Shown here: in pieces, positions 18,904-27,332 of the stretch
How the letters are laid out: every line of letters starts with the position of its first letter
Position numbering within the stretch: position 1 is the stretch's first letter
Assembly (NCBI GenBank): GCA_965660945.1
Contig: CBFIBS010000010.1
Location: forward strand, 1-64,000
Length of the DNA: 64,000 nt
DNA from: UBA7985 sp002711265
GTDB taxonomy: Bacteria; Pseudomonadota; Alphaproteobacteria; UBA7985
Direction of reading: 5' to 3'
Made by a program: the position numbers and the translations under genes
Notes under the pieces: generated by a model
What the model was told of the DNA's origin: nothing
Database searches by the model: none
What the model saw: only the letters and a program-made list of their open reading frames with translations

Positions 18904-20427
18904 TTAATCGTCAAACCAGTGCGCGCGGGCGGCCATGACGATGGTGTTGGCAGTTTCTTCGGTCATTTCGAAGGCGGCCAGCATCTCGGCCAGTTCGTCC
19001 CCGGCGAGGTCGCCGACGTCGTCCAGTTCCTTGATGCCGTTGTTGCCTAGAATTACCATCATCGAGGGCGTCAGGCCTTCGAGCGCCGCGACTTCGTCGG
19101 TCACGCCGATTTCTTTACGCTCGACGTCCTTGCGGTCTTCCTCCAGCGCCAGCCAGTCGCGGGCACGGTTGCGGAGTTCTTCGCCAATTTCCTCGTCGAA
19201 GCCCTCGATCGCTGCCAGTTCGTCCACGGGGACGAAGGCGATTTCATCGACGGCCGTGAAGCCTTCGGCGACCAGCAGGTGGGCGATAACGTCCTCGACA
19301 TCCAGCGCGTCGACGAACAGCGCCGAGCGCTGGTTGAATTCTTCCTGACGACGGCCGGATTCTTCTTCGTCAGTGAGGATGTCGATTTCCAGACCGGTCA
19401 GCATCGAGGCAAGGCGGACGTTCTGCCCGCGACGGCCGATGGCCAGCGACAGCTGATCATCTGGCACCACGACTTCGATCCGCCCGGCTTCCTCGTCGAG
19501 GACGACCTTGGTCACCTCGGCGGGTGCGAGCGCGTTGACCACGTAGGTCGCGATGTCCTCGGACCACGGGATAATGTCGATCTTCTCGCCCTGCAGCTCG
19601 CCGACCACGGCCTGCACGCGGCTGCCGCGCATACCGACACAGGCGCCGACCGGGTCGATGTTGGCTTCGTGGCTGATCACCGCGATTTTTGCGCGGGAGC
19701 CGGGGTCGCGGGCGACCGACTTGATCTCGATCAGGCCGTCGTAGATCTCCGGCACTTCCATGGAGAACAGCTTGGCCATGAAGATCGGGTGGGTGCGAGA
19801 GAGGAAAATCTGCGGGCCACGGGTTTCTTCGCGGACGTCGTAGATGTAGGCGCGGACCCGGTCGCCGGCCTTGGGCTTCTCGCGCTGGATCAGCTCATCA
19901 CGGCGCAGCACAGCTTCGGTCCGGCCGAGGTCGAGGTAGACATTGCCGTACTCGACGCGCTTGACCAGGCCGGTGATGACCTCGCCCTTACGGTCCTTGA
20001 ATTCCTCGTACTGCTTCTTGCGCTCGGCGGAGCGAACCTCCTGCACGATCACCTGCTTGGCCGACTGGGCCGCGATCCGGCCCAAGTCGATGGGCGGCAG
20101 TTCTTCGGTCAGAAAGTCGCCGACACCCAGCGCTTCGTCGAACAGGTGGGCGTCGCGCAGCGTGATCTGGGTCATGTCGTCTTCGACTTCTTCGCGCAGC
20201 TCCACGATTTCGCGGTAGCGGTGCAGCGAAATCTGGCCGTTCTTGCGATCGATGTTTGCGCGGATATCGTGATCCACCCCGTATTTCTGCCGTCCAGCGC
20301 GCTCGATGGCCTTTTCCATCGCTTCGAGCACCTCGTCGCGCTCGATGCCTTTTTCACGCGCAACCATGTCGGCCATCTGGATCAGTTCCAGACGCGGGGT
20401 CGCCGTTGTTTGAACCACGTTTTCCAT
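18904..20427 (-). CDS. nusA: transcription termination/antitermination protein NusA
   Basis: NusA binds RNA polymerase and nascent RNA. The 507-residue product has the N-terminal polymerase-binding domain, an S1 domain (about 135-200, GEVITGLVKRVEYGNVYLDLG), two KH domains (DPVGACVGMRGSRVQAV and AIGRRGQNVRLAS) and two C-terminal helix-hairpin-helix repeats. The ATG at 20427 (MENVVQTTATPRLEL) has GAGGAAACACC upstream; the longer frame to 20565 is Pro/Arg-rich junk. It begins ten bases after rimP. Confidence 0.98.
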   Translation of the reverse strand: MENVVQTTATPRLELIQMADMVAREKGIERDEVLEAMEKAIERAGRQKYGVDHDIRANIDRKNGQISLHRYREIVELREEVEDDMTQITLRDAHLFDEALGVGDFLTEELPPIDLGRIAAQSAKQVIVQEVRSAERKKQYEEFKDRKGEVITGLVKRVEYGNVYLDLGRTEAVLRRDELIQREKPKAGDRVRAYIYDVREETRGPQIFLSRTHPIFMAKLFSMEVPEIYDGLIEIKSVARDPGSRAKIAVISHEANIDPVGACVGMRGSRVQAVVGELQGEKIDIIPWSEDIATYVVNALAPAEVTKVVLDEEAGRIEVVVPDDQLSLAIGRRGQNVRLASMLTGLEIDILTDEEESGRRQEEFNQRSALFVDALDVEDVIAHLLVAEGFTAVDEIAFVPVDELAAIEGFDEEIGEELRNRARDWLALEEDRKDVERKEIGVTDEVAALEGLTPSMMVILGNNGIKELDDVGDLAGDELAEMLAAFEMTEETANTIVMAARAHWFDD

Positions 20428-20437
20428 TGGTGTTTCC

Positions 20438-21067
20438 TCAGCTTTCCGGGTCTTGCCCGGTGGTGGGGTCGTTAGGGTTGTCGGAGTCAGTCGTCTGTAC
20501 AGGCTCTGCTGCTGCCGCGGGGGCGGAGACTGGCCGGGGCAGTTTGCCTGCCTTCGCCAGCTCAAAGAGTTCGTCGGTGGCGACCAGCTTGGCCTTGGCC
20601 AGGTCGCCGAAGTTCAGGCGCGCTTCGTCGCTGCTTTCCGGCTCACCGTCTTCGGTGCGGAGCACGATCTGATCGCCCTCGACCCCGGCGATGATCCCGG
20701 AGAACCGGCGGCGGCCGTCGACCAGATGCCGGGTCTCGGCCTTGGCCTTGAAGCCGGTGAAGCGTTCAAAGTCCGTCAGCCGGGTCAGCGGCCGGTCCAG
20801 ACCGGCGGAGCTGACCTCCAGCGTGAAGGCGTCCTTGATCGGGTCTTCGACATCCAGCAGCGCGGACAACGCGCGCGAGATTTCCTCGCAGTGCTCGACC
20901 GTCATCGGGTCGCCGTTGGACGGCTCCGCCATCAGCTGCAGCCTCGGCTTCTCCGAGCCGATCAGCAGCAGGCGCACAAGATCGAAGCCCATCGCCGCCA
21001 GCATGGCGTCAATGTCGTCTTCGATCCGGGCCAAAGGGCCAATAGGGCGCTCGAGGCGTTCCATCAT
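20438..21067 (-). CDS. rimP: ribosome maturation factor RimP
   Basis: RimP is needed for 30S subunit maturation. The 209-residue product shows the family pattern: an N-terminal alpha/beta domain (FDLVRLLLIGSEKPRLQLMAE, VEHCEEISRALSALLD, LEVSSAGLDRPLT), a C-terminal SH3-like domain, and a Pro/Ala/Thr-rich tail beyond the usual end. Two start codons lie in tandem (ATGATG at 21067 and 21064). It opens the rimP-nusA-ylxR-infB operon, and a strong terminator hairpin lies 34 bases upstream. Confidence 0.95.
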   Translation of the reverse strand: MMERLERPIGPLARIEDDIDAMLAAMGFDLVRLLLIGSEKPRLQLMAEPSNGDPMTVEHCEEISRALSALLDVEDPIKDAFTLEVSSAGLDRPLTRLTDFERFTGFKAKAETRHLVDGRRRFSGIIAGVEGDQIVLRTEDGEPESSDEARLNFGDLAKAKLVATDELFELAKAGKLPRPVSAPAAAAEPVQTTDSDNPNDPTTGQDPES

Positions 21068-21100
21068 TCAACAGCGATCAGGCGAGGGGTTGCGGAAAAC

Positions 21101-21125
21101 AAAAAAGCGGGCCAGCGGCCCGCTT
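21101..21125 (-). terminator. intrinsic terminator after trmB, in the rimP leader
   Basis: AAGCGGGCC and GGCCCGCTT form a nine-base perfect stem with a three-base loop, followed on the reverse strand by six T residues. It lies 63 bases after the trmB stop and only 34 bases before the rimP start. It therefore either separates trmB from rimP or acts as an attenuator of the rimP-nusA-infB operon. Confidence 0.9.
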
Positions 21126-21187
21126 GTTTCCAAGGGCATCGCGTGAAGCTCTAGAACATCACGGGCCAACTACATGCGGATATAGGC

Positions 21188-21937
21188 TCAATCGCCCCGC
21201 CGCTCAAGGCTTAAGTACAGCGGCAGACGTCCTTCCCGCATTGCTTTTGCCTCATAGCGGGTCTGGGGCCAGTCCGCCGGGCGTTGCCGCCAGTCATCTG
21301 CGTCTTGCGCCAGCCAACGAAAACCGGGATGCGCGAGTGCAATGCGCGTCATCCAAGGCTGATAATCGGCGTGATCTGTGGCGAGTCGCAGAATGCCGCC
21401 GGGGCGGATCACCCGGGCCAGCGCGTCCATCATTGAGGGCTGGATGATGCGCCGCTCCCAGTGCCGACGCTTGGGCCAGGGGTCGGGGTGCAGAATGAAG
21501 GCGCGCTCGACGCTGCCCGGGGGCAGCCCTTCGACCAGCACCCGGCCGTCACCGTGCATGATGCGGACATTGTTCAGCCCCTGATCATCAACGTGGCGCA
21601 CGGCCGACGCCACCCCGTTCAGGAAGAATTCCGCCCCGATCAGACCCACGTCCGGGTTTGCGGCGGCCTGCCACGCGAGGTGCTCGCCCGCGCCGATCCC
21701 GACCTCGACCCACAGCCGATCCGGCACAGTCCCACCGAACAGCGCGGGTAGGTCGACCTGTCCCTGCTCATCGGGGACGCAGGCGATAGCGGGCAGCACG
21801 TCGGTCATCATCCGTGCCAGCTTGGGCTTGAGCGGGCGGCCCGACAGCCGACCCCAGAGGTGCCGGACGCCGTCGCCAGCCGCCTCGTCCTCGCCCCGGT
21901 GGGGCTGAAAGTCGCGCGATGAAGGTGCTTTGGCCAT
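21188..21937 (-). CDS. trmB: tRNA (guanine-N7-)-methyltransferase
   Basis: TrmB methylates guanine-46 of tRNA with SAM. Seen: VEVGIGAGEHLAWQA (SAM-binding motif I), IGAEFFLNG, MHGDGRVL and the signature HPDPWPKRRHWERRII; 249 residues from the ATG at 21937 (MAKAPSSRDF). The frame extends to 21988, but those residues look non-homologous. In most alphaproteobacteria metK precedes trmB; it is not here. Confidence 0.96.
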   Translation of the reverse strand: MAKAPSSRDFQPHRGEDEAAGDGVRHLWGRLSGRPLKPKLARMMTDVLPAIACVPDEQGQVDLPALFGGTVPDRLWVEVGIGAGEHLAWQAAANPDVGLIGAEFFLNGVASAVRHVDDQGLNNVRIMHGDGRVLVEGLPPGSVERAFILHPDPWPKRRHWERRIIQPSMMDALARVIRPGGILRLATDHADYQPWMTRIALAHPGFRWLAQDADDWRQRPADWPQTRYEAKAMREGRLPLYLSLERRGD

Positions 21938-22058
21938 GGCCGGTGTTTGCCGGAACCCGGCCACTCGGGTCAACCCGGATTGTAACAAGGGAACGCTTGC
22001 TCAGAGCGCCCAAATTCAGGTGCCTTCAGCCAGCTGAATCCATTCTGCTCGTGCAATC

Positions 22059-22319
22059 ATGCGCCGCGCCGAGCCCCGCCCCTACATCCTTCTCTGGATA
22101 GAGACCGCTGCTGCTGCTGCCCGTGGTGATCCGATGTACGGAAGGATCGCTGCGGAGATCAACAGGATTTTCCTCGACTGGACCAAGGCGCAGATGGCTC
22201 ACGCACCAGCCCAGGCTCTCAGAACCTTTGCCCTCATAGAGGGCTTTACCTTGATGGACTCCATGAGTTGGGAAGAATTGACCGATCAGGCTTTGGATGA
22301 ATGGAAACGCGCTCCATGA
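22059..22319 (+). CDS. small hypothetical protein
   Basis: An 86-residue frame lying where metK is usually found. Its second half looks like amphipathic helix (MYGRIAAEINRIFLDW, LTDQALDEWKRAP), and it is more protein-like than the overlapping reverse frame. No clear ribosome site precedes the ATG at 22059; an internal ATG at 22134 could be the start. I do not recognise a family. Confidence 0.4.
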   Translation: MRRAEPRPYILLWIETAAAAARGDPMYGRIAAEINRIFLDWTKAQMAHAPAQALRTFALIEGFTLMDSMSWEELTDQALDEWKRAP

Positions 22320-22380
22320 TCCCACGGCAGCGAATGCGGAGGCTCGCAATCGTTTCCTTCAGTTCCGCAGCATCATGCGT

Positions 22381-22854
22381 TTAGCCTTCGGTCTTTTCTT
22401 CAGCGTCTGCGGTTGCCATGGCCGACATCAGCCGGATCACCGTGCGCCGGACATTGCTGCGCTCCAGCTTGATAAAGGCGCGGACCAGTTCGCTGATTTC
22501 CGGGTCACCGATGCGATCAACCGATTCCATGTCGGCATGGTCTTCACGCAGGGTCAGGATCGGGGTGCCGTCCTCACCCTCTTCCCTGAACTCATCAAAG
22601 AAGTACTGGATCGGCACGCTCAGCGCCCGCGCGAGCTCATACAGGCGCCCGGCCGAGACCCGGTTCGCGCCGCGCTCGTACTTCTGCACCTGCTGGAACG
22701 AGAGCGAGACGGCCTTGGCCAGATCTTCCTGCGTCATGCCCCGGATCAGCCGCCGCGCCTTGATGCGCGTGCCGACGTGCCGGTCGATCGGATGTCCTTG
22801 GCCATCGCTGATCGGTGGTCTGCCGCGACGGTTGCCTGTCGGTGCCTTTACCAT
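22381..22854 (-). CDS. Xre-family helix-turn-helix regulator
   Basis: This 157-residue protein has a Cro/C1 HTH at about residues 25-80 (IKARRLIRGMTQEDLAKAVS, FQQVQKYERGANRVSAGRL). An acidic middle and a C-terminal helix follow (ISELVRAFIKLERSNVRR). The gene next to lnt in alphaproteobacteria is a conserved regulator of this kind. The ATG at 22854 has GAGGAG very close (three bases), and a TTG at 22884 in the same frame is an alternative start. A direct repeat lies just upstream, which suggests autoregulation. Confidence 0.9.
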   Translation of the reverse strand: MVKAPTGNRRGRPPISDGQGHPIDRHVGTRIKARRLIRGMTQEDLAKAVSLSFQQVQKYERGANRVSAGRLYELARALSVPIQYFFDEFREEGEDGTPILTLREDHADMESVDRIGDPEISELVRAFIKLERSNVRRTVIRLMSAMATADAEEKTEG

Positions 22855-22877
22855 GGGCTCCTCAGTATATATAAATT

Positions 22878-22896
22878 GATACAAAGGAGATACAAA
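22878..22896 (-). promoter_or_regulatory. direct repeat upstream of the xre gene (operator candidate)
   Basis: The octamer GATACAAA (forward strand) occurs at 22878-22885 and 22889-22896, an 11-base period, which puts both copies on the same face of the helix. The surrounding stretch (ATATATAAATTGATAC) is very AT-rich for this genome. It lies 24-42 bases before the ATG at 22854 and could bind the Xre protein itself. Confidence 0.45.
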
Positions 22897-22940
22897 TTTA
22901 CGGGCGCATTATCAATCGGTATCTGCAACTTATGACAGAA

Positions 22941-24494
22941 TCATTTACGGCGCATAATCGACCCTAGCGAGAGTCCGGCGAGCACAAAACCTGCAGCGAT
23001 CAGCCAGAAGATCAGCCGGCTGTTCCGACCGTAGGGCGTGAGCGGCAAAGCTTGCGGCAGGCTGACATCAACCACGTCTGCCGTGCCGTAGGGAATGCGT
23101 GCCTGAACATGGCCTGCGGCGTCGATTACCCCGGAGATGCCGGTTCCACCCACCCGGACCATCGGCAGCCCTTCCTCGACCGCTCGGAAGCGCGCGAAGA
23201 TGAAGTGCTGGCGCGGGCCGGAGGTGTCACCGTACCAGCCGTCGTTCGAGATATTGACCATCCACGCCGGGCGTGGCCCGCCACGGCGGATCACCGCGCC
23301 GGGGAAGATCATTTCGTAGCAGATCAGCGGCGAGACCGCCGGCAGATCGCCGGGCTGCCACGTGCTTAGGCCTTCGCCCTGCCAGAACGAGCCCGCCGAA
23401 AACGCCGGGATCGGGATCCACGACACGAACCAGGGCAGAAACTCGCCAAAGGGCACCAGATGCGCCTTGTCGTGCCGCGCCTGAATACCGACGTCGGTGA
23501 TGAAGTAGGCCGTGTTGGTGGGTTGCGGTGGGTCGAGGCCTTCGGGCGGCGAGGCGCCCAGCCCGCCGGCGATGATCTGCGCGCCGTCGGGCAGCTGTTC
23601 GGTCAGCCACGCCAGCTCTTCGGGGTAGAAATCGATGAAGAACTGGATTGAGGACTCAGACCATATGGCGACATCGGCGGCGGATGCCCCGCCTTCAGCC
23701 GCTTCAGGGAAGCTGAGCCTGACAAGATCGGCCACGCGCTGGCGTCGCTCAGCCTCCGGCACGCGGATCAGCGAATTCGTGCCCGGCTGGACCAACCGCA
23801 CCACGGTATCGGTCGGGGTCGCGGCTTGGTCCTGCACCGCGCCCAGTCGCCACAGGCCAAAGCCGAGCAGCAATATCAACGGCGCCAGCGTAACCGCCAG
23901 CCCGTCGCGCCAGCGCCGGTCCCGCAGGATCAGCAGCGGCGCGCCTGCGCTCAGCGTCGTCAGGGCGGTCAGCCCGAACACGCCAATCCATGCCGCCAGT
24001 TGCAGAGTCAGGGCGTGGAAGCCCCAGACCGTCCCCAGCGGTCCCCACGGCAGGCCGGTAAAGACCCAGCCGCGGAAGCCCTCAGCGATCATTGCCGCCC
24101 CGGCGAACAGCAGCAGGGCTGCGAAAGTGCCGACTCGCAGCCGCAGGAACAGCCACCAGGCCGCCAGCCAAAGCGGGCTCTGCACCAGTGCCAGAAACCC
24201 CGGCAAGCCGAGCACCGCGAAGGGCGTAACCCACCAGTAGGTCGCCAGATCGACCCCTACGATCCAGCCCAGCCAGTACATGCCGCCGGTAATCTGCCCC
24301 CACCAGAAGGCCCAGATCAGCAGCCACGCACCCGCCCAGCCTGCGCGGCTGAGAATGAGGTGAAAGGCGAGGGGGTAGGCAATCCAGAGCACCGGTAGGA
24401 ACCAGACCGGTGGTTGCGCCAGAGCCGTACTCAGCCCCAGAACGAACAGCACAATCGCGCTGCGCAACGGCCCCAGCCGGGTCAGCCGGTCCAA
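22941..24494 (-). CDS. lnt: apolipoprotein N-acyltransferase
   Basis: Lnt adds the third acyl chain to lipoproteins at the periplasmic face of the inner membrane. The 517-residue product has about seven N-terminal membrane helices (to about residue 215), then a nitrilase-like domain: WSESSIQFF, HDKAHLVPFGEFLP with the catalytic lysine, and LICYEMIFPG with the catalytic cysteine. One C-terminal helix precedes the basic end. It is the last gene of miaB-phoH-ybeY-corC-lnt, six bases after corC. Confidence 0.97.
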   Translation of the reverse strand: MDRLTRLGPLRSAIVLFVLGLSTALAQPPVWFLPVLWIAYPLAFHLILSRAGWAGAWLLIWAFWWGQITGGMYWLGWIVGVDLATYWWVTPFAVLGLPGFLALVQSPLWLAAWWLFLRLRVGTFAALLLFAGAAMIAEGFRGWVFTGLPWGPLGTVWGFHALTLQLAAWIGVFGLTALTTLSAGAPLLILRDRRWRDGLAVTLAPLILLLGFGLWRLGAVQDQAATPTDTVVRLVQPGTNSLIRVPEAERRQRVADLVRLSFPEAAEGGASAADVAIWSESSIQFFIDFYPEELAWLTEQLPDGAQIIAGGLGASPPEGLDPPQPTNTAYFITDVGIQARHDKAHLVPFGEFLPWFVSWIPIPAFSAGSFWQGEGLSTWQPGDLPAVSPLICYEMIFPGAVIRRGGPRPAWMVNISNDGWYGDTSGPRQHFIFARFRAVEEGLPMVRVGGTGISGVIDAAGHVQARIPYGTADVVDVSLPQALPLTPYGRNSRLIFWLIAAGFVLAGLSLGSIMRRK

Positions 24495-24500
24495 GGCGCT

Positions 24501-25682
24501 CTAGTCTCCGGCTGCCTGAGCCGGGGCCTGAGCCGGGGCCGTTGCCTTCGACTTCGCCTTTGCCTTCGGTTTTGCCGCGGGCTTTGGTTTTGGCTTAGGC
24601 GTGGATTTCACCCGTGGCTTGGCTGCAGCTTCGCTCTGACCCTCGTCCGCAACCTCAACTTCAGCCGCGTCCATCGATGCTGATTCGGGGTCAGGCGTCG
24701 CTGAGGTGTCCGGGGACCCTTCGGCATCGACATTGCGGGCGGCTTCAGCCGGTTCCGGCGGAGTCAGCCGACGGCGGCGGCGCAGGGGGTTGCTGGCCAG
24801 CTCGATGTGAACCCGCCGGATCCGGCGCGGGTCGGCCTCCATCACCGTGAACCGCCAACCCGAGCTGTGGGTCAGCACCTCACCACGCAGCGGCACCCGC
24901 CCGGCCATGGCGAAAACCAGCCCGCCGAGCGTTTCCACGTCTTCTTCGCGGTCCTCGTCGGTCAGGAAGCGGCCGATTTTGGCCTCCAGCTCACTCAGCT
25001 CCAAACGCGCGTGGGCCTCGAATTCGTTATCCTCGATGGTGACGATTTCGCCTTCGTTCTCGTCGTGCTCGTCCTGAATATCGCCGACGATCTCCTCGAC
25101 CAGATCCTCGATGGTCAGCAACCCGTCGATCCCGCCGTGCTCATCGACGACAAAGGCCATGTGACGGCGCTTGGTGCGCATATCCAGAAGCATGTCGAGC
25201 ACTGGCATGGACGGTGCCACGAAAATTGGGACGCGAAGGATCGCGTCGATGCCTTCGTTGGAGCCACGCGCCTTGGCGGCGAGCAAGTCCTTAATGTGCA
25301 CCAGACCCCGGATGTCATCCATGTCGTCGCCGAAAACGGGCAGCCGGGAATGGCCCTCGGCCGCAGCCAGCTCGATCACATCATCAATGCTTGCTGCTAC
25401 GTCGACGGCGATGATCTCCGCGCGCGGGACCAGCACGTCTTCGACCGTGCGGTGCTTGAGCTGCAGAATGTTGGACAGCATCTTGCGCTCGTCGGCGTCA
25501 AAATCGCTGGTTTCGTGGTTCTGTGGTTGTTCGAGGATGGTTTCGATCGCGTCCCGGTCGCTGCGCTGCGGGCGGAAGCGACGCAGCAGCGCGATCACGC
25601 GCTGGCCCAGCCGCTGCGGGGCTGTGCTTTCTTGGCTTTCCGGGGACGAGGACGGGTCGGAGGGTTCGGCGGTTGTTGTCAT
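24501..25682 (-). CDS. CorC/HlyC-type CBS-domain protein (soluble)
   Basis: A 393-residue protein with a CBS pair in about residues 65-190 (VPRAEIIAVDVAASIDDVIE, HSRLPVFGDDMDDIRGLVH, FVVDEHGGIDGLLTIEDLVE) and a CorC_HlyC transporter-associated domain in about 200-285. There is no DUF21 membrane domain. The last 80 residues are an Ala/Lys/Pro-rich low-complexity tail (KPKPKPAAKPKAKAKSKA). The usual length is about 290-310, so the tail is an extension. The family is linked to Mg/Co efflux; its place in the ybeY operon is conserved. A membrane paralogue lies at 41.3 kb. Confidence 0.93.
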   Translation of the reverse strand: MTTTAEPSDPSSSPESQESTAPQRLGQRVIALLRRFRPQRSDRDAIETILEQPQNHETSDFDADERKMLSNILQLKHRTVEDVLVPRAEIIAVDVAASIDDVIELAAAEGHSRLPVFGDDMDDIRGLVHIKDLLAAKARGSNEGIDAILRVPIFVAPSMPVLDMLLDMRTKRRHMAFVVDEHGGIDGLLTIEDLVEEIVGDIQDEHDENEGEIVTIEDNEFEAHARLELSELEAKIGRFLTDEDREEDVETLGGLVFAMAGRVPLRGEVLTHSSGWRFTVMEADPRRIRRVHIELASNPLRRRRRLTPPEPAEAARNVDAEGSPDTSATPDPESASMDAAEVEVADEGQSEAAAKPRVKSTPKPKPKPAAKPKAKAKSKATAPAQAPAQAAGD

Positions 25683-25730
25683 GATCGGTTCAGACTGATG
25701 CAGCCTTGAGGCAAAAATGGGGCCTGGCTG

Positions 25731-26273
25731 TCAAATTGCGTCTGTGCTGTCTCCATAGGGATCACTGTATCCAAGCTGTTCCATGGCGCGCCGTTCGAGG
25801 CTCTCCATACGCTCTGCTTGTTCTTCCTCTATATGGTCATAACCCAGCAAATGCAAAACACCGTGAATTATCAGATGGCTAAGGTGAGCATTAACCGTCT
25901 TGCCCTCCGCCTTGGCTTCGCGGGTCACGGTCTCTCCGGCCAGCGCCAGATCCCCCCAGTACAGCGGTCCCGGCTCGGCCGCAGCGGCGGCACAGACGGC
26001 CCCGGGGTCGGCGCCGGGGAAGGCGGGCCAGGAGAGCACGTTGGTGGGCTCGTTCCGGTCGCGAAAGTCGGTGTTGAGCCGGGTTTGCGCGGCATCGTCG
26101 AGGAAGGCAATGCTAAGCCCGGGTTCGTCGCTGTCGGGCGCTGGGACAGCGATTTCTGCGCTCTGCAGCCCGATCGTCAGCGCCACCTCAACCGCGCGGT
26201 CGGACAGCGGCTGCAGTTCGGTCTCATCCAGTGGCCAGGCGGCGGGCGCCTCGAGGGTCAGCGCCGGTTTCAC
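25731..26273 (-). CDS. ybeY: endoribonuclease YbeY
   Basis: YbeY is a metal-dependent RNase acting in 16S rRNA maturation and quality control. The zinc site HGVLHLLGYDH (H-x3-H-x5-H) is present near residue 134; 180 residues. The GTG at 26273 overlaps the phoH stop by four bases (GTGA). CorC follows after 48 bases. Confidence 0.97.
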   Translation of the reverse strand: MKPALTLEAPAAWPLDETELQPLSDRAVEVALTIGLQSAEIAVPAPDSDEPGLSIAFLDDAAQTRLNTDFRDRNEPTNVLSWPAFPGADPGAVCAAAAAEPGPLYWGDLALAGETVTREAKAEGKTVNAHLSHLIIHGVLHLLGYDHIEEEQAERMESLERRAMEQLGYSDPYGDSTDAI

Positions 26274-27316
26274 GACCGGTCGGCGTCGGTCTTGTAGGCT
26301 TCGGCCTCGGGCGCCGGGCGGGAGTCGTAGGCTTTGACGATCCGTCCGACCAGCGGGTGGCGGACCACGTCATCGGAGTCAAACCGGTTGATGGCAATGC
26401 CCTTGACGTCGCGCAGCGCGTCGAGCGCATCGCGCAGGCCGGATTTCACTCCGCGCGGTAGGTCGACCTGCGACAGGTCGCCGTTGACCACCATGCGCGA
26501 GCCTTCGCCCAGCCGGGTCAGGAACATCTTCATCTGCGCAGCGGTGGTGTTCTGCGCTTCGTCAAGGATGACGAAAGCCTCGGACAGCGTGCGCCCGCGC
26601 ATGAAGGCGAGCGGCGCAATCTCGATCGACCCGGCTTCCAGCCGCTTGGCGACCTGATCCCGGGGCAGCATGTCGTAGAGCGCGTCGTAGAGCGGCCGCA
26701 GGTAGGGGTCGACCTTTTCCTTCATGTCCCCGGGCAGGAACCCGAGGCGCTCTCCGGCTTCGACCGCCGGGCGCGAGAGGATCAGCCGCCGGACCCTGCC
26801 TTCGAGCAGGTGCGAGATCGCCATGGCGGCTGCCAGATAGGTCTTGCCCGTGCCCGCCGGGCCAACCCCGAAGGTCAGCTCGTGATCGCGCATGGCGAGC
26901 AGGTATCGCGCCTGCCCCGGTGAGCGCGGCGAAATCGACTTCTTGCGGGTGGTGATGGCGATGTTGGCGGCGCCAGGTTGATCCGCAGCGCCCTTCGATT
27001 TGCCGTTCTGCGTGAACAGGTCGCCTTCGGCGCCCTCCATATCCAGCGGCGACTGACCCAGCCGGATGGCGGCTTCGACGTCGGCGGGTTCGACCTGCAG
27101 GCCCCGGCGGGCGCGATCATAGAGGCTTTCTAACACGGCAAAGCCCAGCTCCACCGACCCGGCTTCACCGTGCAGAATGATTTCATCCGAGCGATTGGCG
27201 ATATCGAGGCTGAGCCGGTCTTCGATCAGGGCAAGATTCGCATCCCCAACACCACATACATCCAGAGCCAGTTTTGCATCCGCAAACCGGAATGCGTGCG
27301 AAGTGTCCTGGGTCAT
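26270..27316 (-). CDS. ybeZ: PhoH-like ATPase (YbeZ)
   Basis: The 348-residue P-loop NTPase has Walker A GPAGTGKTYLA (about residues 153-163), SRPAVEAGERLGFLPGDM, FVILDEAQNTT (Walker B) and GDLSQVDLP. YbeZ works with YbeY in rRNA processing, which fits the four-base overlap with ybeY. miaB ends 16 bases upstream. Confidence 0.95.
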   Translation of the reverse strand: MTQDTSHAFRFADAKLALDVCGVGDANLALIEDRLSLDIANRSDEIILHGEAGSVELGFAVLESLYDRARRGLQVEPADVEAAIRLGQSPLDMEGAEGDLFTQNGKSKGAADQPGAANIAITTRKKSISPRSPGQARYLLAMRDHELTFGVGPAGTGKTYLAAAMAISHLLEGRVRRLILSRPAVEAGERLGFLPGDMKEKVDPYLRPLYDALYDMLPRDQVAKRLEAGSIEIAPLAFMRGRTLSEAFVILDEAQNTTAAQMKMFLTRLGEGSRMVVNGDLSQVDLPRGVKSGLRDALDALRDVKGIAINRFDSDDVVRHPLVGRIVKAYDSRPAPEAEAYKTDADRS

Positions 27317-27332
27317 GCGTTCCCTTCCGTGA

